From Acetobacteraceae bacterium AT-5844 (GTDB taxonomy: Bacteria > Pseudomonadota > Alphaproteobacteria > Acetobacterales > Acetobacteraceae): a stretch of 45,231 bases of DNA. The notes under the pieces are model-generated. The model had not been told where the DNA came from. It saw only the letters and a list, made by a program, of their open reading frames with translations, and made no database searches. Of the stretch, positions 31,907 through 40,675 are shown in pieces. The translations under genes and the position numbers were made by a program. Every line of letters begins with the position of its first letter. Within the stretch, counting starts at the first letter, position 1. The stretch lies in contig JH599919.1 of NCBI GenBank assembly GCA_000245075.1, forward strand, positions 1 to 45,231, in the 5' to 3' direction.

Positions 31907-32365
31907 TCAAATCTCGCGGGCGCGCGGGTCCTGGCCGTCGAAGCGCTTGGCGAACCAGTATCGGGCGTGACCTTCCGGCCGCCCCGCCAGTCCGCCGATG
32001 CTGACATAGCCTTGGCGCTTGTAGAATTCCGGGGCCTGGAAGCTGCTGGTATTCAGATGCACCCCCACCGCGCCCCGGGCCCGGGCTGCTTCCTCCGCCT
32101 GGGCCAGGATGCCGCTGCCGATACCCTGGCCGCGCAGGCTCTCATCCACCCAGAATTTCTCGACATAGAGCCAGGAGAGCACAACCTCCCCCACCAGTCC
32201 CGCCTGCACATGCCCCTGGGAGTCGCGGTGGACGAGGCAGAGGGGCTGGCTCCGGGCAGCGAAGCCCAGCGCCCTGGTCCGGTGCGCTTCCAGCCCGGCG
32301 CGGATCGCCTCGACCTCCGGCCCGGCGCGGTCCTCGATCAGTTCGAATCGCAGCGTGTCGGTCAT
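31907..32365 (-). CDS. GNAT family N-acetyltransferase
   Basis: The 152-residue protein has the GNAT core: VVLSWLYVEKFWVDESLRGQGIG split around the acetyl-CoA loop (RGQGIGSGI, about residues 79-87), then NTSSFQAPEFYKRQGY in the final motif B. The acceptor is unknown. It overlaps the upstream ParA-like gene by 4 bp (32362-32365), so it is translationally coupled to it, and it is separated by 72 bp from the MFS_3 gene downstream. Confidence 0.9.
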   Translation of the reverse strand: MTDTLRFELIEDRAGPEVEAIRAGLEAHRTRALGFAARSQPLCLVHRDSQGHVQAGLVGEVVLSWLYVEKFWVDESLRGQGIGSGILAQAEEAARARGAVGVHLNTSSFQAPEFYKRQGYVSIGGLAGRPEGHARYWFAKRFDGQDPRAREI

Positions 32366-33003
32366 GCTTTTCCTGGTCTCAGGGCGGCCACGGCGTCCGC
32401 GACGGCGCGCGCCTCATCGGCGGCGGTGCCGCGTGGTGCGCTTTCTACCACTCCCAACCCTTTGGCAAAGGCGGCGGCGAAGGCGGTTCGGTTGCCAAAG
32501 CCGGGCTCCAGCAAAGGCAGCTTCCGGCGCAGCAATTCCCGTACGATCTCCTCCCGCAGCCTGCCGTTCGCGGGCACGCGGTTCAGCAACACCGCGGCGC
32601 GGCGCTTTTCCTCGGCGATCAGTTCCAGCGTGCCCTCCATCGCCCAGAGGTCGGCCGGGGAAGGCTGCAGGGGCACGAGGACGAGATCCGCCGCGCGGAT
32701 GGCGATGCGGGCATCGGTATCCGCATGCGGCGGCGTGTCCAGCACCACGACATCATGCGTGCGGGCAAGGCGCTCGATGGTGGCGGGCAGGCGCCAGCCG
32801 GAAGGCGCCTCGAACCCCAGCGGATGGGCGCGGCTGCCGGCGGCCGCGCGCTCCTGCTGCCAGCGGGCAAGGGTTTGCTGCGGGTCCGCATCCAGCAGTG
32901 CCACACGCTGGCCCTGGGCGGCGAAGGTGGTGGCGAGCGTTGCCGCGACGGTGGACTTGCCTGCGCCGCCCTTACGCTGCGCGACCGCTACCACAAAGGC
33001 CAT
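32362..33003 (-). CDS. ParA/MinD family ATPase, no ParB partner nearby
   Basis: The 213-residue protein has a deviant Walker A KGGAGKST (residues 11-18) with the signature lysine, the DADPQQ switch I and the VLDTPPHADT switch II, the hallmark of ParA-type ATPases. It is small, without an N-terminal DNA-binding extension, resembling orphan ParA (ParC/PpfA-like) proteins that position cytoplasmic cargo on the nucleoid. No ParB, parS site or chemotaxis genes are adjacent. The stop codon overlaps the start of the GNAT gene by 4 bp. Confidence 0.9.
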   Translation of the reverse strand: MAFVVAVAQRKGGAGKSTVAATLATTFAAQGQRVALLDADPQQTLARWQQERAAAGSRAHPLGFEAPSGWRLPATIERLARTHDVVVLDTPPHADTDARIAIRAADLVLVPLQPSPADLWAMEGTLELIAEEKRRAAVLLNRVPANGRLREEIVRELLRRKLPLLEPGFGNRTAFAAAFAKGLGVVESAPRGTAADEARAVADAVAALRPGKA

Positions 33004-33060
33004 CGATTCCGCTCCTGAAGCACTGGTGGGAATGCGGAAGCGCCCTCGCGGCGGCCCGCC

Positions 33061-34224
33061 TTAGTCGCTTGCCGAGTGTGCCTTGCGCCGCATCCGAATG
33101 GCCAGCGCCAGGGCGCAGGAGGCGACGATCACCCCCGCCATGGCGATGCCCGGCAACCCCGCCAGCGCGATGGCGAGGCCCCCCACCGCCGCGCCACTGG
33201 CCTGCCCGAGATAGACACCGGAGGCGTTGGCGGCGAGCACGACGCTACGCGCATCGGGTACGAGGGTGATAAGGCGCGATTGCACAATGGGCATGATCGC
33301 GAAGATGGCCGTGGAGGAAGCCAGCAGCGCGAGCCCTTGCAGGATGACGGCGAACCAGGTGCCTTGCAGAAGGCCGAGCAGAAGGGCGCCCTGCAGGCTC
33401 TGCGCGCAGATGATGGCCGCGGGGGCGAGCCAGGCCGAATGGATGCCCTGCTTCTCGTAAAGCCGGGTGCCGAGCGGCAGGCCGAGGATGGAGGCGACGC
33501 CCGAGAGGGCCTGCATCAGCCCCACTGCGCCGCCGCTCAGCCCGCTCACCGCATTCACCGCCGGGCCGATATAGGCGGAGATGGCGAATGCGGCGGTGAA
33601 GCAGAAATAGCCGAGGCCGATGGAGGGCGGTACGCCGCCCCGCCGCAACACGGCGAGGTTGCCGCCGGCACGGCCCTCGCCAGGCACTTCGGGCAGCACC
33701 AGCCGAATCGCCAGGGCACTCGCGGCGCACAGCACCGTGGTCAGGCCGAAAGCGCCATGCCAGCCGAATGTGGCCCCCGCCACGGAACCCAACGGAATGC
33801 CGAGCAGGAAGGCCGCCGTCGTGCCGCCAATGACCAGGGCGAGGGCGCGGGAGCGCAGTTCCGGCGGGGCCAGCACCACGGCCGCGGCGCTGGCGGAGGG
33901 TACGATCAACGCCGCCGCCATGCCGCACAGCACCCGCAACCCGATCAACATGCCGAAGCTGGGTGCGAGTGCCATGCCCAGATTAAGCAGCGACATCACG
34001 GCAAGGGCGGTGGTCATCAGCCGCCGGCGCGGCACCCGCGCGCACAGGGCCGCAAGGGGAATCGCCGAAAGCCCATAGGCGAGGGAAAAGGCGGTGCCGA
34101 GCTGCCCGACCTGCGACACGGCGATGCCGAGGTCGTGTGACATTTCGTTCAGCAGGCCGGCATAGACGAAGGATTGGGTCGAGGTGGCGAAGGAGGCGGC
34201 AGCGAGAACAGGAACCGGGCCCAT
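33061..34224 (-). CDS. MFS transporter, DHA1-like
   Basis: The 387-residue protein has twelve hydrophobic segments, with FVYAGLLNEMSHDLGIAVSQVG at the start and the AALCARVPRRRLM signature loop; this pattern resembles DHA1 efflux carriers. The substrate is unknown. The gene is divergent from a rhodanese gene; a perfect 19-bp palindrome lies 51 bp upstream of its start. The protein starts directly with its first membrane helix. Sequence ahead of the ATG has no strong ribosome binding site. Confidence 0.88.
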   Translation of the reverse strand: MGPVPVLAAASFATSTQSFVYAGLLNEMSHDLGIAVSQVGQLGTAFSLAYGLSAIPLAALCARVPRRRLMTTALAVMSLLNLGMALAPSFGMLIGLRVLCGMAAALIVPSASAAAVVLAPPELRSRALALVIGGTTAAFLLGIPLGSVAGATFGWHGAFGLTTVLCAASALAIRLVLPEVPGEGRAGGNLAVLRRGGVPPSIGLGYFCFTAAFAISAYIGPAVNAVSGLSGGAVGLMQALSGVASILGLPLGTRLYEKQGIHSAWLAPAAIICAQSLQGALLLGLLQGTWFAVILQGLALLASSTAIFAIMPIVQSRLITLVPDARSVVLAANASGVYLGQASGAAVGGLAIALAGLPGIAMAGVIVASCALALAIRMRRKAHSASD

Positions 34225-34274
34225 CCCGCGCGAAAATGACGACGCTGAAATGACCGATCGCTCCGCCGATGTTA

Positions 34275-34293
34275 TGATGCCACGGTGGCATCA
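34275..34293. promoter_or_regulatory. Perfect 19-bp palindrome, operator candidate
   Basis: TGATGCCACGGTGGCATCA has 9 bp perfectly complementary arms about one central G. It lies between the divergent MFS (start 34224) and rhodanese (start 34384) genes, at a distance suited to control of the MFS promoter. No regulator gene is adjacent. A terminator is unlikely because no T-run follows and no gene ends here. Confidence 0.6.
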
Positions 34294-34383
34294 GCCCGTT
34301 GTGCGGCGCAAGAGCGCATGGCGACGGACGTGCTGCTCCAATGGGCCCGCACAGGGCCGAGAGCTCTTCGAGGGAAAGCCGCC

Positions 34384-34797
34384 ATGAGCGTTGCCGACGT
34401 CACCCCCCGCGCCGCCTGGGATGCCCTGCGTACCGACCACGATGCCGTACTGATCGACGTCCGCACCGATGCCGAATGGAACTTCGTGGGCCTGCCAGAC
34501 CTATCGGAGGTGGGAAAGCAGCCCGTGCTGATTCCCTGGCAAGTCTACCCTTCCATGCAGGTAAACGGCGCTTTTGCCGAGCATCTGCGCAAGGCGGGCA
34601 TTACCCCGCTGAACAAGCTGTACTTCCTCTGCCGCTCCGGGGCACGCAGCCTCGCGGCGGTACAGGCGGCTCAGGCGGCGGGCTTCGCCAATGCGTTCAA
34701 CGTCGCCGATGGCTTCGAGGGGCCGCCGGACGCCAGCGGCCATCGTGGCAGTGTCGCGGGCTGGAAAGCCGAGGGTCTTCCCTGGCGTCAGCGTTGA
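34384..34797 (+). CDS. Single-domain rhodanese
   Basis: The 137-residue protein has one rhodanese domain: the LIDVRTDAEWNFVG motif and catalytic Cys83 in the six-residue loop CRSGARS. A sulfurtransferase, or a persulfide carrier, in the cytoplasm is expected. AGGGA precedes the ATG at 34384 by about 8 bases. The last four bases overlap the next gene's TTG start (TTGA), indicating translational coupling with the GNAT protein. The C-terminus lacks a second rhodanese domain. Confidence 0.9.
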   Translation: MSVADVTPRAAWDALRTDHDAVLIDVRTDAEWNFVGLPDLSEVGKQPVLIPWQVYPSMQVNGAFAEHLRKAGITPLNKLYFLCRSGARSLAAVQAAQAAGFANAFNVADGFEGPPDASGHRGSVAGWKAEGLPWRQR

Positions 34798-35330
34798 TTC
34801 GCGACGCCATTCCGGCGGACATCCTGTCCCTGCCGGCGGTGGAGCGCTCCGCCGCCGAGCGCTTCCGTGGCACGCACATGGATTGGGCAGCCGATGGCGG
34901 CACGGTACCGCTCCCCGTGCTGGCACGGGCGATGGCGCGGGGCCAACTCTGGGTCGCAGAGGTCCAGGGAGGGGAAGTGGCGGGCTTCCTCCTCGCCGAG
35001 AGCGAGGAAGATGACCTTTTCATCAAGGAAGTCTCCGTCGCCCTTCCACATCAGGGGCATGGTATCGGGCGAGCGCTGCTCCGGCATGCGGAAGAGGCAG
35101 CGCGGGTGGCAGGTCACACCGCGTTGGCGCTGACCACCGACAGCGAACTTCCCTGGAACGCCCCCTTCTATGCACGCCTCGGCTTCCGCCGGCTGGGCCA
35201 GGCATCGCTTACGCCCGCTCTGCGCAGGCGTCTTGCGGCGGAGGCTTCCCTGGGGCTGGACATGAGCCGCCGCTGTGCGATGCGCCTTTTCTTGCCGGAA
35301 CAGGAACGCCGCGGTGATCGCACGCCCTAG
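34794..35330 (+). CDS. GNAT family N-acetyltransferase with TTG start
   Basis: The 178-residue protein has the GNAT fold, with acetyl-CoA loop PHQGHGIGRALLRHAEEAAR (residues from about 85) and a NAPFYARLGF motif B. The target is unknown. No ATG or GTG falls at a sensible place: the start is TTG at 34794, overlapping the rhodanese TGA as TTGA, so translation likely depends on reinitiation from the upstream gene. It converges on the small basic protein gene, overlapping it by 4 bp. Confidence 0.8.
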   Translation: MIRDAIPADILSLPAVERSAAERFRGTHMDWAADGGTVPLPVLARAMARGQLWVAEVQGGEVAGFLLAESEEDDLFIKEVSVALPHQGHGIGRALLRHAEEAARVAGHTALALTTDSELPWNAPFYARLGFRRLGQASLTPALRRRLAAEASLGLDMSRRCAMRLFLPEQERRGDRTP

Positions 35331-35632
35331 TGGTGGGCGTGCGATTTCCGGGTCTCCGCCGCCTTCTTGGCGCTGGCGGAGCGAGCTGCGGCGGGGCGAG
35401 ATGCGGAGGCCTTGCCCCCTAGCTCACCACCGCGATGGGACGCGGCGTTGCTGGAAGAATGGCCGCGGCCGGAGCCGCTTTTCTTCCCGCCGCCTTCATC
35501 CTTGTTCACCGTGGCCCAGGCGCGGCGCTCAGCCTCCTTATCGGAAACGCCACGGGCTTCGTAGCTTTCCTCGATATGCTCGGCCTTGCGTTTCTGCTTT
35601 TCGGTATAGGCGGATTTGTCACCGCGAGGCAT
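35327..35632 (-). CDS. Small basic protein of the so-called plasmid stabilization family
   Basis: The 101-residue protein starts MPRGDKSAYTEKQKRKAEHI with a helical, charged N-terminal half (about 1-48) followed by a Gly/Ser/Lys/Ala/His-rich disordered tail ending KSHAHH. Close relatives are annotated plasmid stabilization proteins, but that name is weakly supported. The tail is histone-H1-like in composition, so nucleic-acid or nucleoid binding is a possibility. It is separated from the next gene upstream by 55 bp. Confidence 0.75.
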   Translation of the reverse strand: MPRGDKSAYTEKQKRKAEHIEESYEARGVSDKEAERRAWATVNKDEGGGKKSGSGRGHSSSNAASHRGGELGGKASASRPAAARSASAKKAAETRKSHAHH

Positions 35633-35687
35633 GGCGTCCTCCTTCCGCTGTCACGGGAGAAGAACGCCTCACGCCACGAAGGGTTCC

Positions 35688-36530
35688 TCAGCCGCAGCGC
35701 GGCTCGTGCGGGGTGGCGTCGTAGCCGGAGAGGCCAGGCACGCCATAGCCGGGGAAGACGGTGTTCTCGGCATCATCCGCGCCGGGCTTCACGCCGAACC
35801 ACTTCTCGGACAGCGCGGCGATGGTGCCGTCCTTCTTCATGCACTCCAGCACATTTTCTACCGCATTGCGCAGCTCGACATTGTCACGCCGGAAGGGTGC
35901 GCCCCAATGCGCGCGGGTTTCCTTGATGACGAAATCCGGCACGAAGTTGGGCGTGCGCGTCGCGGCGTAGCGGATGACGGTGTTGCCGCCGAGCGTGGCA
36001 TAGGCGCGGCCCGCCAGCACGGCCTGGACGGCATCCGGCTGGCTTTCGAAGGTCTGCGCGGTAAAGCCGTATTTCGCGGCATTCGCCTGCGCCCAGGCAT
36101 CGTAGGCGCTGCCCTTGTTCACGGCGATGACCTTGCCGCGTAGGTCGTCCAGGCTGGTGATCGGCGTGGTGCCCTTGCGGATGCCGAACTGGAAGGCGGT
36201 GTAGAGGTAGCCCTCGGTGAAGAGGAGGTTTTCCGCGCGCTCTGCCGTCACGGTGACGGGCGCGGCCAGGAAGTCATAGCGGCCTGCATTTAAAGCGGGC
36301 ACCAGGCCGGAGAAGCTGGCACTGTCGATGGTGATGGGGCGGCCAAGACGCTTCGCCACCTCGGTGAACAGATCGACATTGAAGCCCTGCACGCCACCCT
36401 CCAGCTTGGGAAAGGCGTGGGGAGCGAAGGTGCCGTCCACCGCCGTCCGCAGCGGCTGCTGCGCGGAGGCGGGGGAGGCCAGCAGCCCGAGGGCCAGCGG
36501 CGCGGCGAGAAGGCAGGCGAGGAAACGCAT
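35688..36530 (-). CDS. Amino-acid-type substrate-binding protein (family 3)
   Basis: The 280-residue protein has a clear signal peptide (MRFLACLLAAPLALGLLASP, cleavage after ASA near residue 24) and the periplasmic binding fold of amino-acid ABC transporters. Typical segments are GFNVDLFTEVAKRLG, FLAAPVTVTAERAENLLFTEGY and the LDDLRGKVIAVNKGSAYD hinge. It should bind a polar amino acid or similar molecule in the periplasm. No permease or ATPase gene is adjacent. AGGAG lies 10 bases before the ATG at 36530. It follows the MFS gene with 97 bp between, containing a large inverted repeat. Confidence 0.9.
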   Translation of the reverse strand: MRFLACLLAAPLALGLLASPASAQQPLRTAVDGTFAPHAFPKLEGGVQGFNVDLFTEVAKRLGRPITIDSASFSGLVPALNAGRYDFLAAPVTVTAERAENLLFTEGYLYTAFQFGIRKGTTPITSLDDLRGKVIAVNKGSAYDAWAQANAAKYGFTAQTFESQPDAVQAVLAGRAYATLGGNTVIRYAATRTPNFVPDFVIKETRAHWGAPFRRDNVELRNAVENVLECMKKDGTIAALSEKWFGVKPGADDAENTVFPGYGVPGLSGYDATPHEPRCG

Positions 36531-36576
36531 CGGTCGTGGACTCCTGGCGGCCATGTGCGCCGTGATGGTGGCGCTG

Positions 36577-36621
36577 GCCGGTGCCGATTGCCAGCAAGAA
36601 GCGTGCAAGAATGGCACCGGC
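36577..36621. terminator. Nine-bp inverted repeat between MFS and SBP genes
   Basis: GCCGGTGCC at 36577-36585 pairs exactly with GGCACCGGC at 36613-36621 across a 27-nt loop. It lies after the MFS stop and ahead of the binding-protein gene on the minus strand. There is no T-run, so it could be a weak terminator or a protein-binding site. Confidence 0.35.
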
Positions 36622-36627
36622 TTGGCT

Positions 36628-37833
36628 TCACTCCGCCATCGCGTTCGCCCGGCGGGCGCGCAGCGGCAGCAGCAGCACCGCTCCAAGCCCGGCGACGCAG
36701 CCTGCCAGCACCAGCAGATCCGCCGCCGGCAGGGCCTCGATGATAGGTGCGGCGAGGGTGGGCGCGGCAGCCTGTGCCAACACCACGGGCATGGCGAGCC
36801 AGCCCAGCAGCGCCGCATAGCCCCGGGAGCCAAAGACCAGCATGGGCAGCGTGCCGCGATTGATGGTGAGGATGCCGTTGCTCATGCCGTAGAGCAGGGT
36901 GAAGCCGAAGGCGCCGTAAGGGCTGCCGGTCAGCAGCAGCACCGCGCCGAGCGGAAACAGCAGCGCGCCCAGCCGCGCCCGCCACAGCACGCCGATGCGG
37001 GAGGCGAGGCCCCATTCCAGCAGCCGCCCGATGACCTGCCCAGGGCCGATGAGCATCGCCGCCGCCATGGCCTGAGAGGTGGTGAGGTTGAGGCCGCTCA
37101 TCAGCGGCAGGACATGCGCGGCGAGGGCGGAGGTGATGAACCATCGCAATGTGAAGAAGCTGCCCATGCACAACAGCATCAGCCGGCGCAGACCAATCGG
37201 CCCCGCATCCGCTGCAACGGCCGTGGCCCTGGCGGTGGCGACAGGATCGGCGCGGGGAACAGCCCAGAGAATGAGCGGCAGGTTCACGAGAAGCTGGATG
37301 GCGGCATACGCCAGCAGCGTGCCGCGCCAGCCAACCACATCCAGCAGGGCGGTGCCGGCGGGCCAGCCGAGCGTGCTGGCAAATCCGCCCAGCAGCGAAA
37401 TGCCGGTGATGGCCGGCGCGACCCCCTGGCCGAGCAGCGTGCCTGCCGTGGCGAAAGCGGCGTCATACAGCCCCAGCGCCATGCCCATGCCCAGGACGGA
37501 CCAGGCGAGGAACCATCCCGCCGGGCCTTGCGCCGCCGCCAGCAGCGCCAGGCCGAGCGCCAGCACCAGCGTACTGGCCGCGAGCACGCCACGACCGCCA
37601 TGCCGGCCGATCCAGCGGCCGATCCGGGGCGCTGAGAGGCCGGTGATAAGCAGGGCCCAGGAGAAGCCGCCCATCAGCAGCGCCGTGGAAGCCCCCAGCT
37701 CCGCCGCCGCCGTGCCGACGATGACGGCGGGGACGTAGAAACTCGTGGCCCAGGACAGCAGCTGAACAACGCCCAGGGAGATGGCCAGGCGCCGTGCGGG
37801 GAGGGTGGAGGCCGGGCTGCTGGCCTCAGACAT
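36628..37833 (-). CDS. MFS transporter (YbfB/oxalate-formate-like branch)
   Basis: The 401-residue protein has twelve hydrophobic segments. It begins with a polar N-terminus (MSEASSPASTLPARR) and SLGVVQLLSWATSFYVPAVIVG, with the SAPRIGRWIGRHGGR signature loop and a second-half LLYGMSNGILTINRGTLPM segment. The substrate is unknown. Its first codons overlap the end of the GNAT gene at 37826-38383 by 8 bp, so the two are one operon, divergent from a LysR regulator. Confidence 0.88.
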   Translation of the reverse strand: MSEASSPASTLPARRLAISLGVVQLLSWATSFYVPAVIVGTAAAELGASTALLMGGFSWALLITGLSAPRIGRWIGRHGGRGVLAASTLVLALGLALLAAAQGPAGWFLAWSVLGMGMALGLYDAAFATAGTLLGQGVAPAITGISLLGGFASTLGWPAGTALLDVVGWRGTLLAYAAIQLLVNLPLILWAVPRADPVATARATAVAADAGPIGLRRLMLLCMGSFFTLRWFITSALAAHVLPLMSGLNLTTSQAMAAAMLIGPGQVIGRLLEWGLASRIGVLWRARLGALLFPLGAVLLLTGSPYGAFGFTLLYGMSNGILTINRGTLPMLVFGSRGYAALLGWLAMPVVLAQAAAPTLAAPIIEALPAADLLVLAGCVAGLGAVLLLPLRARRANAMAE

Positions 37834-38383
37834 GGTGGCGCGCAGGTGGCGTGGTGGCTCCGGCGCCCAGGCCGCGTTGCAGCAGCACGATATCCAGCCA
37901 GCGCCCATGCTTGTAACCGACGGATTCCAGCGTGCCGATCATGCGGAAGCCATGGCGCTGGTGCAGGCGGATGGAGGGGCCGTTGGCGCTGTCGCCCACC
38001 ACCGCCATCATTTGCCGGAAACCGCGCGCCTCGCAGGCCGCGATCAGCGCCACAAGCAACTGGGATGCGATGCCAAGGCCCATGGCGTCCGGGTGGAGAT
38101 AGATGGAATTCTCCACCGTGTTGCCATAGGCGGCGCGTGGCCGGTAGGCGCTGGCATAGGCATAGCCCGCCACGCGCCCGTCCCGCTCCGCGACCAGATA
38201 GGGATATCCCTGCTCGGCCAGGGCCGCGTGGCGGCGCGCCATTTCATCCAGTGCCGGCGGCTCGGTTTCGAAGGAAGCCGTCCCGTGGCGCACATGATGG
38301 CTGTAGATCTCAGTGATCGCGGCAAGGTCGGCGGGCAGCACCGGGCGGATCAGGGCCGATTGGGTGTCGAGGATCTGGTTCAT
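37826..38383 (-). CDS. GNAT acetyltransferase, phosphinothricin acetyltransferase-like
   Basis: The 185-residue protein resembles Pat/Bar/YncA enzymes: IRPVLPADLAAITEIYSHHVRHGTASFE, AYASAYRPRAAYGNTVENSIYLHPDA and the MGLGIASQLL acetyl-CoA loop, ending in GTLESVGYKHGRWLDIVLLQR. Members acetylate phosphinothricin, methionine sulfoximine or similar amines, so a detoxifying role is plausible but unproven. It overlaps the MFS gene by 8 bp and is divergent from a LysR gene, with the operator candidate between. Confidence 0.9.
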   Translation of the reverse strand: MNQILDTQSALIRPVLPADLAAITEIYSHHVRHGTASFETEPPALDEMARRHAALAEQGYPYLVAERDGRVAGYAYASAYRPRAAYGNTVENSIYLHPDAMGLGIASQLLVALIAACEARGFRQMMAVVGDSANGPSIRLHQRHGFRMIGTLESVGYKHGRWLDIVLLQRGLGAGATTPPARHHV

Positions 38384-38453
38384 GGTCGTTGGGCCACAGC
38401 GCGGAAGTTACGTGTGGATGGTCGGGCATTGGCGTGGGGCGAGAAAGAATATT

Positions 38454-38475
38454 TTCTGAATGCGGCGCATCAGAA
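38454..38475. promoter_or_regulatory. LysR-type operator candidate
   Basis: TTCTGA (38454-38459) and TCAGAA (38470-38475) form an inverted repeat around the palindrome ATGCGGCGCAT (38460-38470), in the A+T-richer part of the 104-bp gap between the divergent GNAT and LysR genes. LysR proteins usually bind T-N11-A palindromes in exactly this position, so it is a reasonable binding site for the adjacent regulator. Confidence 0.5.
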
Positions 38476-38487
38476 TAAGTTTGCCTT

Positions 38488-39366
38488 ATGGAGACCCCGA
38501 CCCTTCGCCAGCTCCGCACCTTCATCGCCGCGGTGGATCTCGGCAGCGTGACGGAAGCCGCCCGTTCCCTGCACCTCACCCAGCCCGCCGCCAGCCAGCA
38601 ATTGCGGGAAATGGAGCGCATTCTCGGCACGAGGCTACTGGATCGCGCGGAAGGGCGCGTGGTGCCGACGGCGGCGGGGCACGCCATTCTGGGCGCGGCA
38701 AGGCGCGCTCAGCAGGCCGCGCAGGATGTGGCGGAGGCGGCGCTCGCCTGCCGTTCCGGCGATTTCGGGCGTGTACGGCTGGGCACGGGTGCCACGGCCT
38801 GTATCCACTTATTGCCCCCGGCATTGGAGGCGGCGCGGGGCCGCATGCCGGGGCTGGAGGTGACGGTCGTCATCGGCAACACGCCGGAGATGCTTCGGGG
38901 GGTAGAGGAAGGCAGCCTCGATGCCGGGCTGGTGACGAAGCCACGCAGCATCAGCCGTGCGCTGACCCGCATCCGCCTGCGGCAGGACCCGCTGATGGCG
39001 CTGGTGCCCCATGGCATGGCGCCAGCGGGTGCGCTCGGCCCCGCCCAACTCGCCGCCATACCGCTCATTCTCTACGAAACGGGGGGAGACACGCGGGGCA
39101 TCGTCGATGGCTGGTTCCGCAAGGCGGGGCTCGCCCCGAAGCCGATTATGGAGCTCGGCAGCGTGGAGGCCATCAAGGTGCTGGTGGGCAGCGGGCTGGG
39201 TGCTTCCGTGCTGCCAGCCCTGGCCTTGCCGCAGGATGTGCCGGGGGCAGAGCGGCGGCCTCTGCGGCCGACCGTGGCACGGGAGCTGATCCTGGTGATG
39301 CGGAAGGAAAAAGTGCTGGACCGGGGCCTGCGCGTGATGACGGAGGTCTTGCAGGCCCTGGCATAG
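38488..39366 (+). CDS. LysR family transcriptional regulator
   Basis: The 292-residue protein has the N-terminal winged helix (residues 5-64: LRQLRTFIAAVDLGSVTEAA, then LHLTQPAASQQLREME) and the periplasmic-binding-like effector domain (about 90-290). It probably regulates the divergent GNAT-MFS pair and itself through the nested palindromes at 38454-38475. The start is ATG 38488. It converges on mtnA with a short GC hairpin (39372-39393) between. The inducer is unknown. Confidence 0.92.
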   Translation: METPTLRQLRTFIAAVDLGSVTEAARSLHLTQPAASQQLREMERILGTRLLDRAEGRVVPTAAGHAILGAARRAQQAAQDVAEAALACRSGDFGRVRLGTGATACIHLLPPALEAARGRMPGLEVTVVIGNTPEMLRGVEEGSLDAGLVTKPRSISRALTRIRLRQDPLMALVPHGMAPAGALGPAQLAAIPLILYETGGDTRGIVDGWFRKAGLAPKPIMELGSVEAIKVLVGSGLGASVLPALALPQDVPGAERRPLRPTVARELILVMRKEKVLDRGLRVMTEVLQALA

Positions 39367-39371
39367 GGCAA

Positions 39372-39393
39372 CGGCGGCTCTGGGGAACCGCCG
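39372..39393. terminator. Short hairpin between convergent LysR and mtnA genes
   Basis: CGGCGG pairs with CCGCCG across a 10-nt loop in the 37-bp gap between stops. No T-run is present. It could serve as a weak bidirectional terminator. Confidence 0.3.
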
Positions 39394-39403
39394 CGCCGGT
39401 TCG

Positions 39404-40507
<1,104 letters not shown>

Positions 40508-40552
40508 GGCAGGGCTCCGTCCGTGATGGCCGCGTGGTGCGGGCGGGGCGAG

Positions 40553-40562
40553 GGAATATTCC
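40553..40562. promoter_or_regulatory. Palindrome upstream of mtnA
   Basis: GGAATATTCC is a perfect 10-bp palindrome in the 168-bp gap between the divergent mtnA and DUF4153 genes. It is short and might be chance, but it is the only A+T-rich symmetrical element in the gap. Confidence 0.25.
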
Positions 40563-40675
40563 TGGCGCGGCATATAGGGTGTTTTTGCCCGGAGCGTCAT
40601 GCCCATCGCAAAGGTGAGCCCTGCGCGTGATCCTACGGCGTGACTTGGCTTGAGCGCGGCGGCAGCATCCGCCGC

